64,000 nt of DNA from Candidatus Nanohalarchaeota archaeon. Its GTDB lineage: Archaea; Nanohalarchaeota; Nanosalinia; Nanosalinales; Nanosalinaceae. Under the pieces are notes generated by a model, which was not told the DNA's origin, ran no database searches, and saw nothing but the letters and a program-made list of their open reading frames with translations. Where the stretch lies: assembly GCA_022729235.1 (NCBI GenBank), contig JALDAJ010000001.1:1-64000 (forward strand). The letters run 5' to 3'. A program made the position numbers and the translations under genes. This document shows, one piece after another, positions 1 to 6,938 of the stretch (within the stretch, counting starts at the first letter, position 1; each line of letters starts with the position of its first letter).

Positions 1-2002
1 GCTCTCCTTCGAGGTTGTCCGTGCCACGGATGTTGTAGAACGTGACGTCGATCTCGGTTCGTGTACCATCGAAGTACGTGCATCCCCATTGCCCTAACGT
101 GTCAATGTATCTCCATGGTTCGTCTCCTTCACAGTTGCCGTAGAAGCCACCGGTGAAAACGTCCTCGTCCTCCGCGATTTTGTCTCCCGTCACTTCACTT
201 ACGACTTCCTCCGACTGTTCACCGGCATTCGCTACACTCCAAGCTTCAAGGTACCCCTCCGGATCCTGATCTTCATAATCCGGCTCATAGCCTTCTACAC
301 CCGTCATACCCAGTGTAGTATAGCTTGCTTCATGGAACAATGATGTTGAACAGGATGTGAAGTACAAACCTGGCTCAATCTCATGTTGTTGACATGTCAA
401 ATATTTTGGAGAATCTGAAGAGTCCTCCTCCTTACCAACATGTGTGCTTCTATAGTACTCTTGCATTGCGCTGCGAAGAGTCTGGTAGTGTTTGTTGTCG
501 AAGCCCTCACCGTCTTCAACGTAGTCAGCAACGTTTTCACCTCCTCCTGTAGGTATGAACTCTTCTGGAGTATAGTATTCTGCTACAGGCATACCGTATA
601 CGTCGTCGCCTCCAAACTCCGGGGGATTGAACTCTTTGTACTCTGAAGAGTCGATGTCGGCACAGGCCGCCTTTCTGTCCTCGTCATCGAGGTAGTCGTT
701 ATGCCGGAAGGAGTCCTCATCTTCATCGTCGTAGTAACACCAGAAGGTTTCTGGTTCTTCGATGTCTAGAGGTTCATCGTCTTGGTCCGGGTAAGTACAT
801 TCATTCGAATCATCCTGGAATCCGTTGTACTTCACGATTTTCTCTCCATTCTCCTCTTCTATGATAGGCTCACAATCTCCGCTTGCTATCTCCATAGGGT
901 GACTTGTAGAGTCGCATTCGGAGTCAGGATTAGCGTCTCCACCGAAGTCTTCATGGTACCAGGATTCACCGTGATCAATCTGTCCGTCCCCGTCATGGTC
1001 AAGTCCTGAGTTGCACTCCTCTACAGTTTTCCAGGAGTCCCAATCACATTGGTAGAGCTGATCATCTGATTCCACAGTGAGAGGTACTTCTTCCCCAAAA
1101 CCGTTGTCCATCGTTACGCCGTCACGGCAGACAAAGAAGTAAGGACCCTGTTCTGAGTAAGCGCTCTCATCTCCGCTACTCTCGTAGTATTCCGGGTATG
1201 AGCCCACAACTATCTCTCCATCAGGAATATAGTCTCCAGAGGAGTGTAGCGGGCTTCTTGTTTCGATATCCCACGCTTCTTCAACGTCACCGTATATTAA
1301 TGGTTGATTTGGTATGCCGAACTCTGTCTCAAGAACATCACAAGTTGGTTCGTCTGAATCTTCACATTTTTCCTGCCACTCAGACTCATCTACGATATCT
1401 CTTAAACTGTTCTCGGCCATTCCTTCCTGTATTTCGAAGTAAACCTTGTCCGAGAACCAGTCCTCATTATGGTGCTGCACCATTATAGCAGGGGATTCAG
1501 AGACCTCAGGCGGAGACCCGAAGAAACCGTCATCTTCCCACTCATCATCCGTCAGCATGAAGTTTCTTAATACAGTCACATCATCATCAGATTCATCATC
1601 ACCATCATCACCAAATTCAATATCCAGATTCATATTCACGAGAAGGTATTCTGACCGGTGCGGATTCATGTTCCCAGCTTCATCAACTGTTAACATACCC
1701 GGTTCAAGCTGTCCGCCTTCACGACTCCAGACAGATATTTCGTGATTACCGTATCCGCACTCAAAGACTTCGGGAACAAGTTTCTCTTCTTCTACGCGGT
1801 ATTCCCCGTTTTCAAGTTCAATCCCTGTTTCAAAATCCCCACATATCTCTATGTCTACTTCATCAGGGCAATCATGGTCGCATGTACCCGTGATAGCGCT
1901 GTCAGAACCGTATTCTACCTGATTAAAAAACCAATCTGCCTGGGCAAATCCTACAAACAAGAAGATACAGATAACAGCTAAGACCGTCTTCTTGTGAAGC
2001 AT
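1..2002 (-). CDS. Large secreted acidic protein, 5' part only (runs off the left edge)
   Basis: The frame is open from an ATG at 2002 to the window edge, so at least 667 residues are present and the C-terminus is missing. The protein starts with a clear signal peptide: MLHKK, a hydrophobic stretch, then FAQA just before DWFF. The mature part is very rich in Asp and Glu, has scattered Cys pairs, and carries an EF-hand-like calcium loop (DHDGDGQIDHGE) encoded near 968-1006. I do not recognise a family. It is probably a cell-surface or exported protein of a halophile. No recognisable gene lies on the opposite strand; the short plus-strand frames are shadows of this one. Confidence 0.82.
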   Translation of the reverse strand, partial: MLHKKTVLAVICIFLFVGFAQADWFFNQVEYGSDSAITGTCDHDCPDEVDIEICGDFETGIELENGEYRVEEEKLVPEVFECGYGNHEISVWSREGGQLEPGMLTVDEAGNMNPHRSEYLLVNMNLDIEFGDDGDDESDDDVTVLRNFMLTDDEWEDDGFFGSPPEVSESPAIMVQHHNEDWFSDKVYFEIQEGMAENSLRDIVDESEWQEKCEDSDEPTCDVLETEFGIPNQPLIYGDVEEAWDIETRSPLHSSGDYIPDGEIVVGSYPEYYESSGDESAYSEQGPYFFVCRDGVTMDNGFGEEVPLTVESDDQLYQCDWDSWKTVEECNSGLDHDGDGQIDHGESWYHEDFGGDANPDSECDSTSHPMEIASGDCEPIIEEENGEKIVKYNGFQDDSNECTYPDQDDEPLDIEEPETFWCYYDDEDEDSFRHNDYLDDEDRKAACADIDSSEYKEFNPPEFGGDDVYGMPVAEYYTPEEFIPTGGGENVADYVEDGEGFDNKHYQTLRSAMQEYYRSTHVGKEEDSSDSPKYLTCQQHEIEPGLYFTSCSTSLFHEASYTTLGMTGVEGYEPDYEDQDPEGYLEAWSVANAGEQSEEVVSEVTGDKIAEDEDVFTGGFYGNCEGDEPWRYIDTLGQWGCTYFDGTRTEIDVTFYNIRGTDNLEGE

Positions 2003-2059
2003 AACCAAAACTTGGGATAACCTGTTTTTATTTGTAGTGCAAGAACGGGGAGGAAAAGG

Positions 2060-3325
2060 TTACCGTGCAAGGCTCCAGTAGTAGGAGGCGGCGACTTCTT
2101 CGAGGTGTGACTGGTCGGGTCCGCCCATGATGCTCATGAGCCCCATGTAGGAGACGTCCTCGTCCTCCTGTTCCTCGTATTCCTTCCAGTATTTCTGGAG
2201 CTTGCTGTGGATTCCCGAGGTTTCTCCGCGGTTGTTTCCTACTCCGCAGGTGTTTCCTACACCGATTACCGCGACAGGTCCGTCGAACTCGGACGCGATT
2301 TCCTCGACTTTTTCGACCGCTTCATCCCATGCCTCGTATATCTCTTTCTTCATCGGTTTCGAGGCTTCTGGAGGCGACATCTTGATGACGATGCCTTCGA
2401 GCGGAACATTGTGTGAGGTTGCTGCTTCCTCTATCTTCGATTTTTCTACGCCTGGTCCGCCCATCATGACGCCGACTCCTTCCGAGACCGCGCCTGTTTC
2501 TTCTCCTTCGAACTTGGCTGCCGCGTCTACGGTGATTACTGCTTCGAGGTCATTCTCCTCTGCTACTTCGTCTACAGCGTCACCGTATTTTCCTAGACGT
2601 GCGCCGGGTCCGTTGGATTTGATGACGTGGACTTCCTGTCCGTCCAGGTCCTCTTCTGAATGCATGATGTCCTCCGCGGCTTCTTCCGCGTCGCCTGAAA
2701 TCATCTTCGCGGCAACCATCGGTCCTATCGCGTCGCCGATAGGTGCGCCGTCTACAAATGCACGGGTCGCGTCTTTCTGCGCCTCCGCGATTTCAGAGTA
2801 AATCGGTAGCATCATCTGGATGAGACCGATGAGCTGGAAAGTTCTTGTCTTATTGATAAGCTGTTTGAAGTGTCTTAGTACCTTGTATATCTGGTGAGTC
2901 CCCATGACTCCTTTGAACGCCATGTTGAGGTTGGCGAGTTCTTCTTCATCCTCTGTTTCCGCGTTTTTTTCGACGAACCGGTCGAACTTGTCCTCTGATG
3001 CGTCGAGAACGTTTTCCATCTTGGCGACCATGCCGGCAGGGTCCATAGCGGTCGGTGCGGAGAGTTTGAAGTCTCTCATCGACCTGTATTTCTTCCGGAA
3101 GCCTTCATCCATGCTTTTCCCGAGGTTGTCGAGGAAGTAAGCTTCTGCGTCGTTCCTGTAGGAGTCAAGCTCCACCATCTTGGTCTTGAGTTTTCGGTTG
3201 GTCTGCCAGAGCATCAGTCGCGGGAAGAACAGTATCAGTGCGATGAACAGTAGCGATATCAGTGTTTGCACTATTAGGAACCAGCTGAATTCCTGTCCGC
3301 TTGGAAAGAAGCCTGGTAAGACCAT
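2060..3325 (-). CDS. DUF1512-family membrane protein
   Basis: This resembles the archaeal DUF1512 family, whose function is unknown. From the chosen start, a hydrophobic helix (WFLIVQTLISLLFIALIL) anchors the protein. The rest is a predicted cytoplasmic domain with glycine-rich motifs such as DGAPIGDAIGPMVA, SNGPGARLGKYG and VIGVGNTCGVGNNRG. I chose the ATG at 3325 because an A/T-rich box lies about 25-35 bases upstream and the hydrophobic helix then sits near the N-terminus. The frame also allows a start at 3379, giving 439 aa with a basic N-terminal extension. The gene is divergent from the 3461 gene. The family call is from memory of the conserved glycine motifs. Confidence 0.72.
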   Translation of the reverse strand: MVLPGFFPSGQEFSWFLIVQTLISLLFIALILFFPRLMLWQTNRKLKTKMVELDSYRNDAEAYFLDNLGKSMDEGFRKKYRSMRDFKLSAPTAMDPAGMVAKMENVLDASEDKFDRFVEKNAETEDEEELANLNMAFKGVMGTHQIYKVLRHFKQLINKTRTFQLIGLIQMMLPIYSEIAEAQKDATRAFVDGAPIGDAIGPMVAAKMISGDAEEAAEDIMHSEEDLDGQEVHVIKSNGPGARLGKYGDAVDEVAEENDLEAVITVDAAAKFEGEETGAVSEGVGVMMGGPGVEKSKIEEAATSHNVPLEGIVIKMSPPEASKPMKKEIYEAWDEAVEKVEEIASEFDGPVAVIGVGNTCGVGNNRGETSGIHSKLQKYWKEYEEQEDEDVSYMGLMSIMGGPDQSHLEEVAASYYWSLAR

Positions 3326-3460
3326 ACGAAATGTAGTCGGTATCCATCTTTTTAACTTCCATTGCCCCGCCGGGTTCATGTCTCATATAACCCTCCAAGA
3401 GTTCCAGAGTACGCCGGGGAACAGGTAATTCTTAAGAACCTGCCAGAAGCAACAATTCAA

Positions 3461-3793
3461 GTGGATTTATCTCAGAAATTAAAGGAAAAATTAACCGAGT
3501 ATAATTCGGATGAATTCCACATAGATGAACATGCGATTCGGAGATGTGAGGATTATCGGAACCTGGACGTGGAGGATGTACTGAACAGGTTAAAGAAATA
3601 CAAGTTCTCTCGTGTTGTGAAGAACGATTCCAAGAAGCATACGTTGCAACAATATGAAAGTTATAAAGTTAGAATACCCAAAAGCAACAAGTATGTTTAC
3701 GAAGCGGTGTTATACCTGACACCGGATAAACCGCTTATAAAAACCGTCTCAAAGCTTAATAATAAGGCTCAAGAAGTGATTGATGATGTCTAA
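3461..3793 (+). CDS. DUF4258-like small protein, possible toxin of a two-gene module
   Basis: The protein has about 110 residues from a GTG at 3461, with a TTAAG box about 27 bases upstream. The frame extends to an ATG at 3362, but the extra N-terminus looks unlike protein. The core has H-x-x-R-R near HIDEHAIRRCEDY, then a basic strand-rich C-terminus (YKVRIPKSNKYVYEAVLYL) ending in an Ile/Val tail. This fits DUF4258-type or RelE-like small basic proteins. The next gene is DUF2283-like, a partner often seen beside DUF4258. The stop codon lies 1 base before the preferred ATG of that gene. RNase or toxin activity is inference. Confidence 0.55.
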   Translation: MDLSQKLKEKLTEYNSDEFHIDEHAIRRCEDYRNLDVEDVLNRLKKYKFSRVVKNDSKKHTLQQYESYKVRIPKSNKYVYEAVLYLTPDKPLIKTVSKLNNKAQEVIDDV

Positions 3794-3794
3794 C

Positions 3795-4130
3795 ATGGAA
3801 ACTCGATATGATCTGGATAGTGACTGTCTTACTGTAAAAGAAGAAAAAGACATCAAACAGTCGATTAGTTTGGGAAATATGACGGTAGATCTTGATTCTC
3901 AAGGAAGAGTAATCGGTATACAGCTTTTGAATGCTTCTGAAATAATCCGCTTCTCTGAAGAAGTTACTGATCCTGTTTCCTTCCTGAAAAATATTGATAA
4001 GACCAATCTGGAGCATCGATGGTTCGAGGATGGTAGCCTAGTTGTAACCGTTGAAATCTTCCAAGAAAGAGAAGATATGGTTCAGGAAGGCGTTATCAAC
4101 AGTACAGCACCTGCAGTCGGACTAGCCTAA
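3795..4130 (+). CDS. DUF2283-family protein, probable partner of the upstream gene
   Basis: The N-terminus METRYDLDSDCLTV and the later pattern TVDLDSQGRVIGIQLLNAS match DUF2283: a YDxxxDxL strand, a D-x-x-G-x-V-x-GI turn, and a conserved LNAS end. The family is usually 60-90 residues; this copy has a C-terminal extension of about 40 residues. I chose the ATG at 3795 because it fits the family N-terminus; ATGs at 3783 and 3786 are also in frame. The upstream stop and this start are nearly touching, so the two genes are co-transcribed. Members of this family sit in toxin-antitoxin-like gene pairs; an antitoxin role is inferred. Confidence 0.62.
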   Translation: METRYDLDSDCLTVKEEKDIKQSISLGNMTVDLDSQGRVIGIQLLNASEIIRFSEEVTDPVSFLKNIDKTNLEHRWFEDGSLVVTVEIFQEREDMVQEGVINSTAPAVGLA

Positions 4131-4147
4131 AATTACGGACTGTCCTT

Positions 4148-4714
4148 TTAGCTGTCCAAAAACTCTTTCAGTTCGCCTATGATCCTGTCCATCTTATCCC
4201 TGGAGGGATTACCCTGGATCACTGTTTCGGCAACCGTTTCGGGGAGGGTCTCCTCCAGCTTCTGCTTCTGTCCTTTAGTCATTCCCTCCGACTCCCTGTC
4301 CCTCAGTTCATACATCACTATCGCAGCTGCGTGGCTCTGGTTAAGTGATGCGTACTCTGAGGTGATGATATGTGTGACTGCGTCACAGAGTTCAAGTTGT
4401 TCGTTTGTGAGCCCGGAGCTTTCCGGTCCTATCATTACAGAGGTATTGTCCCGTGGCTCGACCTTTGAGACTTCAACGCCTTTCCCGGGTTTGGTTCCTA
4501 CAACGTAGTCTAGGTCTTCAACCGCTTCTTCCACCGTATCGTATATCCTTGCCTCACGCAGTTTCTCCTGCGCCCGTGACGCGGTTTTCCGGGCTTCTTC
4601 AAGGTTGAACCCGGGTTTGACGATGCGTAGAGAAAAGTCGAAGTTTCCGCAGAGCCTTGCGATGAATCCCGTGTTCTCCGGGTTTTCCGGTTCCACGACT
4701 ACTACAGATCTCAT
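4148..4714 (-). CDS. trmJ: SPOUT RNA 2'-O-methyltransferase, TrmJ-like
   Basis: A SpoU/TrmH-superfamily methyltransferase of 188 aa. All three family motifs are present: NPENTGFIAR near residues 11-20 (2'-O-ribose recognition), MIGPESSGL near 94-102, and the SAM-knot segment SLNQSHAAAIVMYEL near 123-137. Length and motifs fit archaeal TrmJ, which methylates the ribose of nucleotide 32 in tRNA. A different RNA target cannot be excluded. The ATG at 4714 is preferred over a GTG one codon upstream. The gene is divergent from the membrane-anchored protein at 4771, and the 56 bases between them hold a TATA-like TTTATATC box at 4740-4747. Confidence 0.85.
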   Translation of the reverse strand: MRSVVVVEPENPENTGFIARLCGNFDFSLRIVKPGFNLEEARKTASRAQEKLREARIYDTVEEAVEDLDYVVGTKPGKGVEVSKVEPRDNTSVMIGPESSGLTNEQLELCDAVTHIITSEYASLNQSHAAAIVMYELRDRESEGMTKGQKQKLEETLPETVAETVIQGNPSRDKMDRIIGELKEFLDS

Positions 4715-4770
4715 CACACCGAGTGTCTTGTGATTAAACCTTTATATCGGGGCTTCACTCAAGTTTTCTC

Positions 4771-5448
4771 ATGATAGACGGGCGTATAATGGCTGCGGTC
4801 CTGGCTTCACTTGCGGCGGTTGCTGCTGCGATAAGTGGCGGAGGTTTCAGCGCAGACCAGGTGAAGGAGAGCACGGTAAGTGCGCCGGGTGAGTTCTCGT
4901 TCAATGATTTGATGCCGGAGTCCCTGAGTGCTCTTGAACGGTTCTTTGAGAACCCGGAGCCGGAGAGTGAGATGAAAGCAGTTCTTGTTTCAAGTAACCT
5001 TGACGGTGAGAGTTTCAGGGTTACTGATACACGTGTGCATGCCTCTAATTTCTCGCGGATGGAACTGTCCGGGAAAACGCTGGAGTCTGACGACGATATA
5101 GAGCTTTACGGCTTCACCGGCGAAGTTATGCCCGGTAATACCACCGAGTTAAGCGGTATGAGTAACGGGCTGTTGACCAGCGGAGTTAATGTGTCCGGCG
5201 GGTTGAATACTCACCAGGAGCTCGAGACAGGTAGACTGGATCTTGAAGGTGTTGAACGGTCCAGGTTCGAGATGCAGGCATCCGGTGAAATCGAGTCAGC
5301 AGGTAGCTCGACAGAAATCAGGGATGCCCGCAGGGTGAGCATCGATTCTTTCTCGGGTGATATACGGATATATCCAGGAAACTCGACCATCGTCCTCGAT
5401 GGCATGGTACATGAGCTGGAGTCAGGCGACTTCAGTTTCGGCGGTTAG
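4771..5448 (+). CDS. Exported or membrane-anchored protein of unknown function
   Basis: The product is 225 aa. The N-terminus MIDGRIMAAVLASLAAVAAA is a signal or anchor helix. The remainder is polar and acidic, with short strand-turn repeats (for example SGVNVSGGL, LDLEGVERS, ASGEIESAG, DIRIYPGNST) that suggest a beta-solenoid-like surface domain. I recognise no family. A TTTATATC box about 25 bases before the ATG suggests a leaderless transcript from its own promoter. Confidence 0.65.
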   Translation: MIDGRIMAAVLASLAAVAAAISGGGFSADQVKESTVSAPGEFSFNDLMPESLSALERFFENPEPESEMKAVLVSSNLDGESFRVTDTRVHASNFSRMELSGKTLESDDDIELYGFTGEVMPGNTTELSGMSNGLLTSGVNVSGGLNTHQELETGRLDLEGVERSRFEMQASGEIESAGSSTEIRDARRVSIDSFSGDIRIYPGNSTIVLDGMVHELESGDFSFGG

Positions 5449-5762
5449 TTGAGGATTTTAGTTTCTGTCTTCACGACAACACGATCTGCGTACAGGGCAA
5501 ATCGCCTTATGCGACAGAGAAAGGTTTCAAAGTAGTCAACTAACAAGCATTGCATGATTCAAAATAGTGCGGTCTCCCATCCTGATGTTATTAGGGAGCA
5601 GGCAACTTCTGAGCTTACCAAGCAAGTGGTTGAACGGACGAGTTGTATTACAAAACAGCTAGTATAACCGGATAAACAGGGTTAATGTAATACGATTCTG
5701 TATGTGTGGGTTGAAGTTATAAGTTTGTAGCGTTAAAACCAGACTATTAGGTGAATAGGTTA
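5449..5762. other. Gene-poor stretch with decayed sequence and the vapB promoter
   Basis: No convincing gene is seen. The first half holds copy 1 of a repeat (5497-5557) whose reading frame ends early. A 37-codon frame at 5554-5667 (MIQNSAVSHPDVIREQ...) follows but has no promoter or recognisable family, and I take it as decayed coding DNA. The end holds a GTTAAAACC box near 5734 that probably drives the vapB gene at 5763. Confidence 0.5.
5497..5557 (+). repeat. Direct repeat, copy 1 (decayed gene fragment)
   Basis: This copy matches 6316-6375: it shares gcaaatc, has a small indel, and then matches over about 50 bases with two mismatches. Read in frame the segment gives YATEKGFKVVN and then a TAA stop, whereas the other copy stays open for longer. 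The two copies flank the VapBC pair, so the toxin-antitoxin unit sits between two remnants of the same unknown gene. Confidence 0.75.
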
Positions 5763-5903
5763 ATGGGTATTGTTGCGTCTGATATTGCTGGTCTTTCAGG
5801 TAGGAAGGAGAAGAATCTTGGTGATAGAATTTATGCTTCAATGGTTGATGAGGATTTAGATTCTGTTGAAGAAGTCCGTAAGTTGAGGGAAAGAAGTGAA
5901 TGA
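5763..5903 (+). CDS. Small VapB-type antitoxin
   Basis: A 46-aa protein (MGIVASDIAGLSGRKEKNLG... ending RKLRERSE) encoded directly before the PIN toxin; its stop overlaps the toxin start by ATGA. The order, size, charge and overlap are those of a VapB antitoxin. The sequence shows no obvious AbrB or ribbon-helix-helix domain: a short N-terminal segment precedes an acidic helix that could wrap the toxin. Identification rests mainly on context. Confidence 0.6.
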   Translation: MGIVASDIAGLSGRKEKNLGDRIYASMVDEDLDSVEEVRKLRERSE

Positions 5904-6295
5904 GGCTGTTCATTGATACAAATGTTTTTGTAGCAGCTGTAGTAGGTGAGGAAGAAAGATCTGGCATTGCGCGAGAACTACTTAATCAGGAAGGAGAGTT
6001 CTACACTTCTGTGCTTAACTTGATGGAGCTTCGGTCCGTTCTTTCGAAAAGTAAAGGTTTCAGTAGAGATAAGTTGGAAGATGTTGAGCAGGAGATAGTT
6101 GAGGGTGTAGACGTTGTTATCCCTGATTCTTCAGATTTTGTAGATGCTAATACTATGCAGGCGGAGAATCTTCTTTATCCTTTTGATGCAGTGATTTTTA
6201 CGCTGTCAGAGGTACATGATGCTGAGTTAGTAAGTTTTGATTCAGAACTTATTGATAAAGGAGCTACAGCTCCTGAAGAATTAGTTGATATCTAG
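5900..6295 (+). CDS. vapC: VapC-type PIN-domain ribonuclease toxin
   Basis: A 131-aa PIN-domain protein. The acidic metal-binding residues are visible: D6 in FIDTNVFVAA, E43 in LMELRSV, D96 in PFDAVIF and D114 in VSFDSEL. VapC proteins are Mg-dependent endoribonucleases, often cutting tRNA or rRNA, and are held inactive by the antitoxin. The start overlaps the 5763 gene by four bases, giving one translationally coupled unit. Both genes are more AT-rich than the neighbouring housekeeping genes, which suggests transfer. Confidence 0.85.
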   Translation: MRLFIDTNVFVAAVVGEEERSGIARELLNQEGEFYTSVLNLMELRSVLSKSKGFSRDKLEDVEQEIVEGVDVVIPDSSDFVDANTMQAENLLYPFDAVIFTLSEVHDAELVSFDSELIDKGATAPEELVDI

Positions 6296-6315
6296 ATTTC
6301 CTCCGATATTAAGCA

Positions 6316-6375
6316 GCAAATCATGTATGCGACAGAGAAAGGTTTCAAAGTAGTCAACTACCAAGCGTTGCATGA
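6316..6375 (+). repeat. Direct repeat, copy 2 (decayed gene fragment)
   Basis: Partner of 5497-5557. In this copy an ATG at 6323 opens a 33-codon frame (MYATEKGFKVVNYQALHDAE...) that ends at TGA 6422-6424. Beyond 6375 the similarity to copy 1 fades but traces remain (both continue ca-a/g-aat then cggtc). I see it as the remnant of a gene duplicated around, or split by, the VapBC unit. Confidence 0.7.
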
Positions 6376-6440
6376 TGCAGAATTCCGGTCCTCAAGGATA
6401 GATGATAGTGAGGAAGATAGATGAGAGGGTTTAAGAATTA

Positions 6441-6935
6441 TTAGGTGTTATCCGGTTCATCTTTTTTCCCGACCTTGTCAAGTACGACATCTTTCACGTC
6501 CTTGGGATTCTTATCTTCTCCACCGTGTTCGTCACTGCTACTTCTCTCGCTTGACTCCCTGAGCTTGTAGAGCTTGTATCTTTTTCTAGCGTACCTGTAT
6601 CCTCTCCTGCCCACCGTGACTGGTACTGACACCAGTAACTTGGCGAAGTGGTACGGCACTCCCAGGACAGTTGACGCTATCGAGTATACTGAGGCAAGGA
6701 AGCTGTATGCCATGTAGAGTGTCGCGCCCAGGAATGCGAACAGCAGTACGCGTTCAGCCGTCAGGGGGAACCCGAACAGGTAAACCAGTGAGGTGTAAAA
6801 CGCCGCTGATATCACTGATGCAAGTACTGTTTCGAATACCATCTGCATTATCTTGAACGCGATTACAAACGCAAGGATGAGAAGGATGAGAAGTATTACG
6901 CTCAAAGCCTCGGCTCCAAGCAGTTCCAGGGGCAC
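6441..6935 (-). CDS. Small integral membrane protein with charged C-terminal tail
   Basis: The product is 164 aa from a GTG start 3 bases after the stop of the large surface protein upstream, so the two form an operon. It has about three hydrophobic segments (roughly 10-30, 34-56 and 62-95). A basic stretch follows (GRRGYRYARKRYKLYKLRE) and then an acidic, Lys-rich tail. The basic patch next to the membrane puts the tail inside the cell by the positive-inside rule. I recognise no family. It may anchor or assist the large exported protein. Confidence 0.7.
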   Translation of the reverse strand: MPLELLGAEALSVILLILLILAFVIAFKIMQMVFETVLASVISAAFYTSLVYLFGFPLTAERVLLFAFLGATLYMAYSFLASVYSIASTVLGVPYHFAKLLVSVPVTVGRRGYRYARKRYKLYKLRESSERSSSDEHGGEDKNPKDVKDVVLDKVGKKDEPDNT

Positions 6936-6938
6936 GAT

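Noticed and set aside
2202-2801. A long plus-strand frame of 199 codons
   Set aside because: It is antisense to the DUF1512 gene and very rich in Ser, Thr and Pro, the usual shadow of an acidic reading frame.
3165-3398. A minus-strand frame overlapping the start of the DUF1512 gene
   Set aside because: It is out of frame with the family motifs and has no separate promoter.
5554-5667. A 37-aa frame MIQNSAVSHPDVIREQ...
   Set aside because: It lies in the decayed stretch right after repeat copy 1, has no promoter and no recognisable family.
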